Below, one piece after another: positions 40,338 through 49,884 of a DNA stretch of 64,000 nt (positions are counted from its first letter, which is position 1; the number at the start of each line of letters is the position of its first letter). The notes under the pieces are model-generated. The model saw only the letters and a program-made list of their open reading frames with translations, was not told the origin of the DNA and did not search any database. This DNA comes from Tsukamurella conjunctivitidis. GTDB taxonomy: Bacteria; Actinomycetota; Actinomycetes; Mycobacteriales; Mycobacteriaceae. Both the position numbers and the translations under genes were made by a program. Location of the stretch: positions 1 through 64,000 of the forward strand of contig NZ_VIGX01000003.1 of NCBI RefSeq assembly GCF_007858475.1. Reading direction: 5' to 3'.

Positions 40338-42311
40338 ATGCCCCGTCTCAGGTCGGCGGCCGCCGCCGCATTCGTGATCCCTCTCGCGCTCACCGCGTGC
40401 GGTACCTCCGGGACCGACAGCGGTCCGTCCGGCGGACCGTCGTCGGTGACGATCGCGGCCGGAGGCTGCGACGCGACCACCCCGACCGGGACGATGTACC
40501 GGCCGTCGGCCACGGCGTCGCCCAGCGGTCCGCGGGACATCAGCACCAACCCGGAGGGCGCCTCCGGGTACAGGTCCGGCCTCCCCGTCACGCACACCAA
40601 GGACTACGGCGTCGCCACGGCGAACCCGATCGCCACGAAGGCGGCGTGCGAGGTGCTCGAACAGGGCGGCACCGCGGCCGACGCGCTCGTGGCGGCGCAG
40701 ACGGTGCTCGGCCTCGTCGAGCCGCAGTCGTCGGGCATCGCCGGCGGCGCCTTCCTGCTGTACTACGACGCGAAGTCGAAGAAGGTGCAGGCCTACGACG
40801 GGCGCGAGACGGCGCCCGCGAGCGCCGACGAGAACTACCTCCGTTGGATCTCCCCGACCGACCGGACGGCACCCAAGCCCGACGCGCGCTCCTCGGGCCG
40901 GGCGGTCGGCGTGCCCGGGGCGCTGCGCCTGCTCGAGGCGGTGCACGGCGAGCACGGCGCCAAGACCTGGCGCGAACTCTTCGACCCCGCCGTGAAGATC
41001 GCCGACGACGGCTTCGAGATCAGCCCACGCCTGGCCGGCGCCATCGCGGACGAGGCCAAGAACTTCGCCAACGACGCCGATCTGAAGGGCTATTTCCTCG
41101 AGCCCGACGGTGCGCCGAAGAAGGCGGGGGTGAGACTCACCAATCCCGCCTACGCGAAGACGCTGGGCGCCATCGCCTCCGAGGGCGCGAAGGCCTTCTA
41201 CACCGGCCCGATCGCCGACGCGATCGTCGCCTCCGTGCGCGACGAGACCGGCGGGCGCACGGCGGGCACGATGACGGTCGAGGACCTCGCGAAGTACACC
41301 GTCAAGACCCGTGAGGCCGTGTGCACGCCGTACCGCGACCGGGAGCTGTGCGGCATGCCCGCGCCCTCGTCCGGCGGTATCACCGTGGCGCAGGCGCTGG
41401 GCATCCTGAACTCCTTCGACCTGTCGAAGCTCGGCCCGGATGCGGTGCACGGCGGCGACGCCGGGCCCGACGGCGGCATCCCGACCGCGGAGGCCATCCA
41501 CCTGATCTCCGAGGCCGAGCGGCTCGCCTACGCCGACCGGGACAAGTACATCGCCGACCCCGACTTCATCCCCCTTCCCGGCGGTTCGCCGGCCGCGCTG
41601 GTCGACCCGGCCTACCTGGAGGGCCGCGCGAAGCTGATCGACCGGACGAAGTCCATGGGCACCGCGAAGCCGGGCGAGTTCGCCACGGCGACACCGGGCG
41701 TCACGACCACCCCGGAGCACGGCACCAGCCACATCACGGTCCTGGACAAGGCGGGCAACGTGGCGTCGATGACCACCACGATCGAGTCGGCCTTCGGCTC
41801 GTACCACATGGTCGACGGCTTCCTGCTGAACAACCAGCTCACCGACTTCTCCGCGGAGCCCGCCGATTCCGCGGGGCTTCCGGTGGCGAACCGGGTGCAG
41901 CCGAACAAGCGGCCGCGCAGCTCGATGTCGCCCACGATCCTGTTCGGCAGAGGCGCGGACGGTGCCCGTGGCGACGCGATCGGCGCGCTGGGCTCCCCCG
42001 GCGGCGCCGTGATCATCCAGTTCGTCATCAAGACGATCATCGGTCTGACCGACTGGAAGCTGAACCCGCAGCAGGCCGTCGGCATGACGAACTTCGGTGC
42101 GGCGAACTCGGCGAAGACGAACGTGGACAGCGCGCACCCCGTTCTGAGCACCGAGGAGGGGAAGAAGGTCGTCGAGCAGCTGCGCGCGCTCGGGCACACG
42201 CTCAACCTCGCACCCCAGGTCTCGGGGCTCTCCGCCATCGTCAAACAGGGCGATGTCTACGCCGGCGGCGCCGATCCGCGCCGCGAGGGCGTCGTGCTCG
42301 GCGGCGGCTGA
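40338..42311 (+). CDS. ggt: Gamma-glutamyltransferase lipoprotein
   Basis: A 657-residue Ntn-hydrolase. The N-terminus is a lipoprotein signal with lipobox LTAC (cysteine near residue 19). The large-subunit part has ATANPIATKAACEVLEQGGTAADALVA and the phosphate/Glu-binding GRAVGVPGAL. The autoprocessing threonine is in TPEHGTSHITVLD, which becomes the catalytic N-terminus of the small subunit. GSPGGAVI is the oxyanion motif. It hydrolyses gamma-glutamyl amides outside the membrane. TGGAGG ribosome site before the ATG. Confidence 0.92.
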   Translation: MPRLRSAAAAAFVIPLALTACGTSGTDSGPSGGPSSVTIAAGGCDATTPTGTMYRPSATASPSGPRDISTNPEGASGYRSGLPVTHTKDYGVATANPIATKAACEVLEQGGTAADALVAAQTVLGLVEPQSSGIAGGAFLLYYDAKSKKVQAYDGRETAPASADENYLRWISPTDRTAPKPDARSSGRAVGVPGALRLLEAVHGEHGAKTWRELFDPAVKIADDGFEISPRLAGAIADEAKNFANDADLKGYFLEPDGAPKKAGVRLTNPAYAKTLGAIASEGAKAFYTGPIADAIVASVRDETGGRTAGTMTVEDLAKYTVKTREAVCTPYRDRELCGMPAPSSGGITVAQALGILNSFDLSKLGPDAVHGGDAGPDGGIPTAEAIHLISEAERLAYADRDKYIADPDFIPLPGGSPAALVDPAYLEGRAKLIDRTKSMGTAKPGEFATATPGVTTTPEHGTSHITVLDKAGNVASMTTTIESAFGSYHMVDGFLLNNQLTDFSAEPADSAGLPVANRVQPNKRPRSSMSPTILFGRGADGARGDAIGALGSPGGAVIIQFVIKTIIGLTDWKLNPQQAVGMTNFGAANSAKTNVDSAHPVLSTEEGKKVVEQLRALGHTLNLAPQVSGLSAIVKQGDVYAGGADPRREGVVLGGG

Positions 42312-42377
42312 CTCCGGAACACGGTGCCGCTGGCATCCGCCTAGCCGCTCGCAAGGTCGCGCCGATACCTTCGCCGC

Positions 42378-42968
42378 ATGGGAATGAAGTGCAATTTCAT
42401 CGTGGCCTGCCCTCCGGCGAGCGACCCGGCAGCGCTGCTGCGGGACCTGCCGCCGCTGGACGTGGCCGCGTCCGACGCGCTGGCTACGGAGATCCTCGGC
42501 AAGCGGTCTTGGGGTAGGCGGCGTCGCCCGCAGCGCACCGGCGACCTCGCCCAGGACGTCTACTCGCGGGACGGGGAGGTCGCGGTCGGCGTGTACGGAG
42601 ACCTGATCATCGCGGCTTTCGACGACGCGATCGGCTGGATCAGCGAGGCGATCGACGACTGGGGATGGAGCCTCATCGGCACCCACGACGTCGACGCCTT
42701 CCTCCTCCACTCGGTCGTCGGTCTGGGCGGATTCGCCCGGTGGCGCGATGGCTCGCTCGTCCGGACCTTCAGCGGCTCCGCCGACGACGGTCTGATCGAC
42801 GAGGACGGCGATCGACTCCCGTTCGAGCGCGACCACGACGGCGAGGACGATGACTTCGAGTCGATCACCGAGCTCGCGATCCGCGATCGCCTCGGATTCT
42901 GTTACGAGGGCATCTACTACCCGAACGACCTCGATCCGGCGACGGTGCCGCTCCTCGTCTATCGCTGA
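42378..42968 (+). CDS. Acidic protein of unknown function
   Basis: A 196-residue soluble protein. N-terminal MGMKCNFIVACPPASDPAALLRDLPPLD, central GEVAVGVYGDLIIAAFDDA and LHSVVGLGGFARWRDGSLVRTFSGSADDG are reminiscent of the DUF6928 family of actinobacteria, a tentative link. The C-terminal third is strongly acidic (DHDGEDDDFES). Transcript may be leaderless: TACCTT lies six bases before the ATG. Its last ten bases overlap the convergent fbpC-like gene. Confidence 0.6.
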   Translation: MGMKCNFIVACPPASDPAALLRDLPPLDVAASDALATEILGKRSWGRRRRPQRTGDLAQDVYSRDGEVAVGVYGDLIIAAFDDAIGWISEAIDDWGWSLIGTHDVDAFLLHSVVGLGGFARWRDGSLVRTFSGSADDGLIDEDGDRLPFERDHDGEDDDFESITELAIRDRLGFCYEGIYYPNDLDPATVPLLVYR

Positions 42969-44020
42969 GCCGCGGGCGATTCGAGGACGACCGCCTCCCC
43001 CACCACCTGCAGCCGCACCTCATCGCCGGGCGACGGCAGCTCGGTGCTCGGGTGCCGGATCTCGATGCCCGTACCGTCGGTGAGCGCCAAGCCCACGGTG
43101 GCGTCCGGCCCGAAGAATTCGACCCGGACGACGGTGGCGGGCACGCCCTCCCCCGCGATCCGGATCTGCTCGGGGTGCAGCAACAGCGGCACCGGGCCGG
43201 ACGCGGCGGCACCGTCGGTCCCGGCGACGGGGATCCGCCCCAGCACCGTCTCGGCGGCGGCGCCGTCGAGCTCACCGTCGAGGACGACGACGTCGCCGAG
43301 GAATCGCGCGACGGATTCGGACGCCGGTCGTGAGTACACGCCGGCCGGCGGGCCGACCTGCTCCAGCGCACCGTCCCGCAGCACCGCGACCTGGTCGGCG
43401 AACGACAGTGCCTCGCCCTGGTCGTGGGTGACGAGCACCGTCGTGATCCCGGCCGCGCCGAGAACGTCGGCGACGGCGGCGCGGGTCGCCACCCGCAGGC
43501 CCGCGTCGAGGGCGGAGAAGGACTCGTCGAGCAGCATGATCCTGGGGCTCCCCGCCAGCGCCCGCGCCAGGGCGACGCGCTGCTGTTGGCCGCCGGACAG
43601 CTCGTGCGGATAGCGCCGCGCCAGAGCAGGATCCAGCGAGACCGTCTCCAGCAGCTCGGCGACCCGCGCGGCGGCCGACCGGCGCCGCACCGGCAGCGAG
43701 GCGCCCAGGCCGAAGGCGATGTTCCGCGCCACCGAGAGATGCGGGAACAGCGCGCCGTCCTGCGCGACGTAACCGACGCCGCGTCGGTGCGCGGCGACCC
43801 ACGCGGTCTCGGAGGCGAGTTCACGGTCGCCGAGCCGGACGGTCCCGGCGTCGGGCCGCACGAACCCCGCGACGAGGCGGAGCAGCGTCGTCTTCCCGGA
43901 CCCCGACGGTCCGACCACGGCGGTGATCGAGCCGGCGGGCACCGTCAGGTCGACGTCCCGCAGGACGGTGTCGGCGCCGTAGCGCTTGGTGAGTCCGCGT
44001 AGCGCGAGTTCGGTGCTCAT
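42959..44020 (-). CDS. fbpC: Fe3+ ABC transporter ATP-binding protein (FbpC type)
   Basis: A 353-residue ATPase. Walker A GPSGSGKTT near 37-45, Q-loop YVAQDGALFPHLSV, signature LSGGQQQRVALARAL, Walker B IMLLDESFSALD, and switch histidine VTHDQGEAL. The C-terminal TOBE-like domain (PEQIRIAGEGVPATVVRVEFFG) puts it in the FbpC/PotA group. Note S instead of P in the DESFSALD Walker B stretch, common in FbpC. Its ATG overlaps the permease stop by four bases. Last gene of the iron-uptake operon. Confidence 0.9.
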   Translation of the reverse strand: MSTELALRGLTKRYGADTVLRDVDLTVPAGSITAVVGPSGSGKTTLLRLVAGFVRPDAGTVRLGDRELASETAWVAAHRRGVGYVAQDGALFPHLSVARNIAFGLGASLPVRRRSAAARVAELLETVSLDPALARRYPHELSGGQQQRVALARALAGSPRIMLLDESFSALDAGLRVATRAAVADVLGAAGITTVLVTHDQGEALSFADQVAVLRDGALEQVGPPAGVYSRPASESVARFLGDVVVLDGELDGAAAETVLGRIPVAGTDGAAASGPVPLLLHPEQIRIAGEGVPATVVRVEFFGPDATVGLALTDGTGIEIRHPSTELPSPGDEVRLQVVGEAVVLESPAAQR

Positions 44021-45546
44021 GCGGCTCCTCTCGTACGGGTGGAACGTCCGACGGTCCGTCGGGACTGGCGGAACAGCAGGTACGTGGTGGGCAGGGAGAG
44101 CAGCACCATCGCGAGGGCGTAGGGGGCCGCGCCCGCGTAGTCGATCTCGCTGCTCTTCGCCCAGAACTCCGTCGCCAGCGTGCGGGTTCCGTTGGGAGCG
44201 AGCAGGAGCGTCGCCGTGAGTTCGTTGGTGACCGCGAGGAAGACGAGGGCCGCGCCCGCCGCGGAGGCGGGGGCGGTGAGGCGGAGGGTGATCCGGGCGA
44301 AGGCGACCGGGGGCGGCGCCCCCAGCGCGCGGGCGGCCTCCTCCAGCGAGGCCGGCGCCTGCGCCAGCCCCGCCCGCAGCCCCACGGCGGCGCGGGGCAG
44401 GAACAACAGCACGTAGGCGACCACCAGGACGGTCGCGCTCTGGTACAGATCCGGGATCGCGCGGATCGAGACGGTCACCAGCGCGAGGCCGATGACGATC
44501 CCGGGCATCGCGCTGCTCACGTAGGTGGACGCCTCGAGTGTCCGGGTGAGGCGGCTCGGCCTGCGGACGGCGACGTACGCGAGGGGGAACGCCGCGGCGA
44601 CGGTGAGGACGGCGGTCGCCGCGCCGTAGCCGAGCGATGTACCGAGCGCGTCGGCGAGGTCCGCCGGTGCCGTCTGCGCGGCGCCGCGCAGCGTCCACCG
44701 GAGCACGAACCACAGCGGGAGCCCGAGCGCGGCCCCCACCAGGGCGAGCAGAGCGAGTTGCGCGCCGGCGTGATAGCCGCGCAACGGGATCCGTTGCGGC
44801 GCGGCGACGGCGCCGGAGCCCACGCGGGCGTAGCGGGCCCGGCCGCGGGCGGCCACTTCGCCCACCAGGAGCAGCAGACACAGCAGCGCCAGAACGCTGG
44901 CGAGCATCGACCCGGCGGTGCCGTTGAAAGTCGACTGGTACTGCACCATGATCGCGGTGGTGAAGGTGTCGAACCGGATCATCGCGAAGGCCCCGTACTC
45001 GGCCAGGAGGTGCAGCGCGACCAGCACGGCACCGCCGAGGGTGGCGAGCCGGAGCTGCGGCAGCACCACCCGCATGAAGACCCGCCAGCGGCCGAGGCCG
45101 AGCGCCGCGGCGGACTCCTCGAGGGCGGGATCGAGCCGGCTCAGCGCGGCCGCGACCGGGATGTAGACGAGCGGGTAGTAGAAGAGCACCGCGATGAGCA
45201 CACCCGACCACAGCCCACCGAGCGACGGGATCGCCGAGACCCAGCCGTAACTGCCGACGAAGGCGGGGATCGCCAGCGGCGCAGCCAGCAGCAGTGACCA
45301 CGCACGACGGCCCCACAGCGTGGTGCGCTCCACGAGCCAGGCTCCGCCGACGCCGATGACGACGCTGAGGGGCACCGCGATCACCGTGAGCAACACGGTG
45401 TTGGCGAGGAGCTCGGCGACGCGGGGACGCAGGACGAGCCGGACGGATTCCGCCCAGCCGGTGTCGATCGCCGTGTAGACGACGAAGCCCAGCGGCACCG
45501 CCGCGACCGCCGCGATGGCGGCGGCCGCGAGGGTGAGCAGTCTCAG
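44017..45546 (-). CDS. fbpB: Fe3+ ABC transporter permease (FbpB type, fused double permease)
   Basis: About 509 residues with twelve membrane helices, formed by two tandem BPD_transp_1 domains, each with an EAA loop (EESAAALGLGRWRVFMRVVLPQL in the first; EEAARALGAPPPVAFARITLRL in the second). The standard-codon start would be GTG 45498, but this cuts the first helix in half. In the same frame, CTG at 45546 overlaps the substrate-binding-protein stop as CTGA and restores the helix (LRLLTLAAAAIAAVAAV), so CTG is listed as the likely start. Part of the iron operon. Confidence 0.82.
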   Translation of the reverse strand: MRLLTLAAAAIAAVAAVPLGFVVYTAIDTGWAESVRLVLRPRVAELLANTVLLTVIAVPLSVVIGVGGAWLVERTTLWGRRAWSLLLAAPLAIPAFVGSYGWVSAIPSLGGLWSGVLIAVLFYYPLVYIPVAAALSRLDPALEESAAALGLGRWRVFMRVVLPQLRLATLGGAVLVALHLLAEYGAFAMIRFDTFTTAIMVQYQSTFNGTAGSMLASVLALLCLLLLVGEVAARGRARYARVGSGAVAAPQRIPLRGYHAGAQLALLALVGAALGLPLWFVLRWTLRGAAQTAPADLADALGTSLGYGAATAVLTVAAAFPLAYVAVRRPSRLTRTLEASTYVSSAMPGIVIGLALVTVSIRAIPDLYQSATVLVVAYVLLFLPRAAVGLRAGLAQAPASLEEAARALGAPPPVAFARITLRLTAPASAAGAALVFLAVTNELTATLLLAPNGTRTLATEFWAKSSEIDYAGAAPYALAMVLLSLPTTYLLFRQSRRTVGRSTRTRGAA

Positions 45547-46589
45547 AGCAGACCCGCCTCGGTCATCAGGGAGACGACCTGCGGACCGTTCAGCTTCGCC
45601 GGATCGACGGTCGGCGCCTGCAGGTCCGCCATCGGCACGAGCTTCGGATTCGCCGGCACGTCGGAGGCCACCGGGTACTCGAAGGACGTGCCCTTCTCGA
45701 GCACCTCCTGGCCGGTCTTGGAGGTGATGAACTTCAGCAGCTGCTGAGCCTGCGCCTGCTTCTTCGAGGACTTCAGCACGCCGCCGCCCGAGATCGAGAC
45801 GAAGGCGCCCGGGTCCTGGTTCTTGAAGTAGTGCGTGCCCACGTTGCCGGAGTTCTCGGCGGTCTTGGCCTGGTCGCCGTAGAAGTAGTAGTGGTAGATG
45901 AGGGCGGTGTCGACCTCACCTGCGTTGACGGCCTTCATCGCGGCGCCGTTGCCCTTGTACTCCTTGGCACCCGCCTTCATCGCCTTCAGCCAGTCCTTCG
46001 TGGCCTGCTCGCCCTTGAGCTGCAGGTACGCGGAGACGATCGCCTGGAAGTCCGCCCCGGACGGCGACGCGCTCCAGCGGCCCTTCCACTCCGGCGCGGC
46101 GAGATCCGCCATCGATTTCGGGAGCTGCTCGGGCGTGACCTTGCGCTTGTCGTAGACCAGCACCGTCGAGCGGGCCGCGATGCCCGTCCACTTCCCGGTC
46201 GACGGCTTGAGGCCGTTCCCGACCTGGGCGAGGGTCGCGGGATCGACGTCGGCGAACAGGCCCCTGTTCTCGACCTGCGTCATGGCGGGCGAGTTCTCCG
46301 TGAGGAAGACGTCGGCGGGCGAACGATCCCCCTCGGCGATGATCTGTTGGGCCAGTTCGGAATCCTTGCCCTGGCGGATCGTGACCTTGATCCCGGTCTC
46401 CGCGGTGAACTTCTCCACCCACTCCTTGGCGAGGGTGTCGTGCTGGGCGTTGTAGAGGGTCAGCTCGCCGCCCGCGGCGCCGGAGCTCGACGGTGCCGCG
46501 CCGTCTCCGCTCGAGCCGCAGGCCGTGATCGTGAGGGAGGCCACCGCCAGGAGGGCGGCCGCGAGGGTGGAACGCGTGCGCAACGACAT
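45543..46589 (-). CDS. fbpA: Fe3+ ABC transporter substrate-binding lipoprotein (FbpA type)
   Basis: A 348-residue extracytoplasmic solute-binding protein with a lipobox LTITAC (cysteine near residue 24) and a Ser/Gly linker. The transferrin-like iron site is suggested by LTLYNAQHDTLAKEWVEKF and the double tyrosine in TALIYHYYFYGDQAKT. Start ATG 46589 with an AAGGA site; an upstream ATG (46625) only adds a charged tail. First gene of the operon; a weak iron-box-like sequence lies 49-67 bases upstream. Confidence 0.88.
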   Translation of the reverse strand: MSLRTRSTLAAALLAVASLTITACGSSGDGAAPSSSGAAGGELTLYNAQHDTLAKEWVEKFTAETGIKVTIRQGKDSELAQQIIAEGDRSPADVFLTENSPAMTQVENRGLFADVDPATLAQVGNGLKPSTGKWTGIAARSTVLVYDKRKVTPEQLPKSMADLAAPEWKGRWSASPSGADFQAIVSAYLQLKGEQATKDWLKAMKAGAKEYKGNGAAMKAVNAGEVDTALIYHYYFYGDQAKTAENSGNVGTHYFKNQDPGAFVSISGGGVLKSSKKQAQAQQLLKFITSKTGQEVLEKGTSFEYPVASDVPANPKLVPMADLQAPTVDPAKLNGPQVVSLMTEAGLL

Positions 46590-46637
46590 CGGCGAATCCT
46601 TTTCTTGTGCAACGAAATCACTCACGACGGACGAGAG

Positions 46638-46656
46638 TAAGGCGACGCTACACTAA
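46638..46656 (-). promoter_or_regulatory. Weak IdeR-box-like sequence upstream of fbpA
   Basis: TTAGTGTAGCGTCGCCTTA on the minus strand matches the DtxR/IdeR 19-mer at 12 of 19 positions, with both outer TTA-type ends. The location before an iron transporter makes it worth testing, but the score is poor. Confidence 0.25.
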
Positions 46657-46695
46657 GCATCGGCGGAGCGGAACGGTCCGGAGTTACCGGACGCG

Positions 46696-47763
46696 TCAGA
46701 GAACGAGAACGGCCAGAATGGTCGCCGGAACCGCCAGGACCAGGCCGTGGACGGCGAACCGTCGGGCATCGATCCGCACCCCCGCGCGCAGGCACCGCTC
46801 CCGCCAGAGGAGCGTCGCGAGGGACGCCCACAGCGTCACGATCGGGGCGACGCCGACCCCGATGAGGAGTGCCATGAGCCGGACCGGGTCGCCGGCGGCG
46901 ACCGGTTCGAGCGCGAGATACGCGGGGAGGTTGTTCACCCCGTTCGCCGTGAGAGCCCCGACGCCCGCCACGCGCAACAGGTCCGACGGGGCGGTGCCCG
47001 TCCCCGCAACACCCCGCAGGACACCCTCGAGGCCCGCCGCGAGCGCCACCTGCACTGCGGCGAAGACGGCCGCGAGGAGCAGGACCATTCGCCACGGCAC
47101 GACGATCTCGCGGAGCCGCTGCGGCGCGCGGGCGGCAACCACTGCGACCAGCACGACCGCGGAGACGGTCGCGGCTGCGGCGGGCGGGACGCCGAGCGCG
47201 AAGGCCGGGCCCAGAGCGAGGCAGGCGGCCGCCGCGACGCCGAACAGGACCCGGTCCGGCGGGGGCTCGAACTCCGGCACGTCGTACCGCCCGCGCAGGT
47301 CCCGGCGGTGCAGCAGCCACAGCACGACGACGGTGACGGCGATCGCGACCAGGGCGGGGCGCCAGGACAGCGCGAGGTAGGCGCGCACTCCCCCGTCGAG
47401 GTGGTAGACGGCGAGCAGGTTCGTCAGGTTCGAGACCGGCAGCAGCAGCGACGCGGTGTTAGCGAGCCACACCGTGGTCATCGCGAAGGGCAGGGGCGCC
47501 ACTCCGAGGCGTGCGGCGGCCGCGAGCACCACCGGGGTGAGGAGCACCGCGGTGGTGTCGAGACTGAGGACGATCGTCGCCACGCAGGCGAGCAGCACGA
47601 CGCCCAGCCACATCAGGAGGACGCTGCCGCGGCCCAGGCGGGCCGCGAGGACCCCCATCGCGTCGAACACCCCGGACAGCTGGGCGATCTCGGCGACGAC
47701 GGTGATCGCGAGCAGGAAGAGGAGAACGGGGGCGACCTGCGCCACCACGTCGGCCGCGGTCAC
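46696..47763 (-). CDS. ArsB/NhaD/SLC13-type ion permease
   Basis: A 355-residue protein with ten to eleven membrane helices, of the ion transporter superfamily (CitMHS/ArsB/NhaD). Signature-like segments are [19 protein letters not shown] and [25 protein letters not shown], and, in the second half, [19 protein letters not shown], the two half-helix hairpins with Asn/Thr that bind the ion. The substrate (anion, arsenite or Na+) cannot be told. The GTG overlaps the uvrC stop (GTGA), so it is translated from the uvrC mRNA. Confidence 0.85.
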   Translation of the reverse strand: MTAADVVAQVAPVLLFLLAITVVAEIAQLSGVFDAMGVLAARLGRGSVLLMWLGVVLLACVATIVLSLDTTAVLLTPVVLAAAARLGVAPLPFAMTTVWLANTASLLLPVSNLTNLLAVYHLDGGVRAYLALSWRPALVAIAVTVVVLWLLHRRDLRGRYDVPEFEPPPDRVLFGVAAAACLALGPAFALGVPPAAAATVSAVVLVAVVAARAPQRLREIVVPWRMVLLLAAVFAAVQVALAAGLEGVLRGVAGTGTAPSDLLRVAGVGALTANGVNNLPAYLALEPVAAGDPVRLMALLIGVGVAPIVTLWASLATLLWRERCLRAGVRIDARRFAVHGLVLAVPATILAVLVL

Positions 47764-49796
47764 GCGCCGTCGGTGCGCAGGCCGTCGAGCACGGTGCGGG
47801 CGGTGGTCAGGCCGATTCCCGGGACCTCCACGATCTCCTCCAGACTCGCCTCGCGGAGCTTGGTGACCGAGCCGAAGTGCTGCAGGAGCGCGGTCTTCCG
47901 GGTGTCCCCCAGCCCGGGGATCGCGTCGAGCGCGCTCGCCGTCATCCGCTTGGAGCGCTTGTTGCGATGGAAGGAGATCGCGAACCGGTGCGCCTCGTCG
48001 CGCACGCGTTGCAGCAGGAACAACGCGTCCGAGCTGCGCGGCAGGATCACGGGGTCCTCCTCGCCGGGAACCCACACCTCCTCGAGTCGCTTCGCGAGGC
48101 CGACCACGGCCACATCGGTCACGCCGAGTTCGTCCAGGACCTCCTGGGCTGCGGCGGCCTGCGGCGCGCCACCGTCGACCACGAAGAGGTTGGGCGGGTA
48201 CGCGAACCGGCGCGGGCGGCCGGTCTGCGGGTCGATGGCGGCCTCCGGGGCGAGGTCGCCCCCGTTGTTGTCGGCGGCGAGGTCGCCCCCGTTGTCGCCG
48301 GCGACGACCGTTGATCCGGCCTCGGGTGAGCCCGCGCCGTCGGCCGCTCGTGCGTCCGCGCGGTGCCGGAGGAAGCGGCGACGGGTGACCTCGGCGATCG
48401 AGGCGACGTCGTCACTGTGTCCGTCGCCCGCGGCCTCCTTGATCCCGTAGTGCCGGTAGTCGGACTTCTTCGCCAGGCCGTCCTCGAAGACCACGAGCGA
48501 GGCCACCACGTCGGAGCCCTGGATGTGGCTGATGTCGACGCACTCGATCCGCAGGGGCGCCTCGTCGAGGTCGAGGGCGTCCTGCAGGCCCTGCAGCGCC
48601 GCCGAACGTGCCGTGAGATCGCCGGAGCGTTTGAGCTTGTGCTGGTGCAGCGCCTCGATGGCGTTGCGCTCCACGGTCTCCATGAGCGTGCGCTTGTCGC
48701 CGCGCTGCGGGACCCGCAGGGAGACCTTGGCGCCACGCAACTCCTCGAGCCATTCCTGCACCTCGTCGGCGTCGTCCGGCAGTACCGGGACGAGCACCTC
48801 GCGTGGGACCGGGTTCACGGCGGCCGCGCCCGACTGCTTCGCCCGCTCGGCCTCCTCGCCGTAGAACTGCGTGAGGAACTGCTCGATGAAGTCGGCGTTC
48901 TCGCTGCCCTCCGCATCGCCCGGCTTCTCCACCACCCAGCCCCGTTGACCGCGGACCCGGCCGCCGCGGACGTGGAAGATCTGCACCGCCGCCTCGAGAT
49001 CGTCGGCGGAGAAGGCGATGACGTCGGCGTCGGTACCGTCGCCGAGCACGACGGCCTGCTTCTCCACGGCCTTGCGCAGGGCCGCGACGTCGTCCCGCAG
49101 CCGCGCGGCGCGCTCGAAGTCCAGCTCCTCGCTGGCGCCGAGCATGTCGCTCTCGAGCTGCTTGATGAGGTTGTCGGTCTTACCCGCGAGGAAGTCGCAG
49201 AAGTCGAGCACGATGTCGCGGTGCTGGTCGGCCGTGACCCGCCCGACGCACGGCGCCGAGCATTTGTCGATGTAGCCCAGCAGGCACGGGCGGCCCATCT
49301 GGTTGTGCCGCTTGAAGACCCCCGCCGAACAGGTCCGGGCGGGGAAGACGCGCAGCAGCAGGTCGAGCGTCTCGCGGATGGCCCAGGCGTGGCTGTAGGG
49401 GCCGAAATATCGCACGCCCTTGCGCCGGGGGCCGCGGTAGACGTACAGCCGCGGGTACTCCTCGTTCAGGGTGACCGCGAGCATCGGGTAGGTCTTGTCG
49501 TCCCGGTAGCGGACGTTGAACTGGGGGTCGAACTCCTTGATCCAGTTGTACTCGAGCTGCAGCGCCTCCACCTCGGTGCCGACGACCGTCCATTCGACGG
49601 ACGCGGCGGTGGTGACCATCTGGTAGGTGCGCGGGTGCAGGCCGTAGACGTCGGCGAAGTAGGAGTTGAGGCGGCTGCGCAGCGACTTCGCCTTGCCCAC
49701 GTAGATGACGCGGCCGTGCTTGTCCCGGAACTTGTACACGCCGGGCTGCAGGGGAATGGTGCCCGGTGCGGGACGGTAACTCTGCGGATCGGCCAC
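47760..49796 (-). CDS. uvrC: UvrC, excinuclease ABC subunit C
   Basis: A 678-residue nuclease of nucleotide excision repair. GIY-YIG domain at the N-terminus ([26 protein letters not shown]), the Cys-rich [30 protein letters not shown], the UvrB-binding UVR segment ([28 protein letters not shown]), RNase H-like domain ([24 protein letters not shown]) and C-terminal helix-hairpin-helix pair. An insertion before the second half of the RNase H domain contains a repeated NNGGDLAP-like unit. GTG start at 49796. The permease gene is coupled downstream. Confidence 0.96.
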   Translation of the reverse strand: MADPQSYRPAPGTIPLQPGVYKFRDKHGRVIYVGKAKSLRSRLNSYFADVYGLHPRTYQMVTTAASVEWTVVGTEVEALQLEYNWIKEFDPQFNVRYRDDKTYPMLAVTLNEEYPRLYVYRGPRRKGVRYFGPYSHAWAIRETLDLLLRVFPARTCSAGVFKRHNQMGRPCLLGYIDKCSAPCVGRVTADQHRDIVLDFCDFLAGKTDNLIKQLESDMLGASEELDFERAARLRDDVAALRKAVEKQAVVLGDGTDADVIAFSADDLEAAVQIFHVRGGRVRGQRGWVVEKPGDAEGSENADFIEQFLTQFYGEEAERAKQSGAAAVNPVPREVLVPVLPDDADEVQEWLEELRGAKVSLRVPQRGDKRTLMETVERNAIEALHQHKLKRSGDLTARSAALQGLQDALDLDEAPLRIECVDISHIQGSDVVASLVVFEDGLAKKSDYRHYGIKEAAGDGHSDDVASIAEVTRRRFLRHRADARAADGAGSPEAGSTVVAGDNGGDLAADNNGGDLAPEAAIDPQTGRPRRFAYPPNLFVVDGGAPQAAAAQEVLDELGVTDVAVVGLAKRLEEVWVPGEEDPVILPRSSDALFLLQRVRDEAHRFAISFHRNKRSKRMTASALDAIPGLGDTRKTALLQHFGSVTKLREASLEEIVEVPGIGLTTARTVLDGLRTDGA
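48253..48302. repeat. Imperfect tandem repeat inside uvrC
   Basis: The bases CGAGGTCGCCCCCGTTGT occur twice, 27-30 bases apart, encoding two copies of a (D/N)NGGDLA unit in a non-conserved loop of UvrC. The repeat keeps the reading frame. It is the sort of sequence in which slippage can change the copy number. Confidence 0.6.
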
Positions 49797-49884
49797 CCGT
49801 CCAGATTAGGACGGCGGGCCGACATGTTCGGGTGCGGGCGGTGCTCGCCCCGGCCGCCGACGGCGATGCGAGCCGGTCAAGCGG

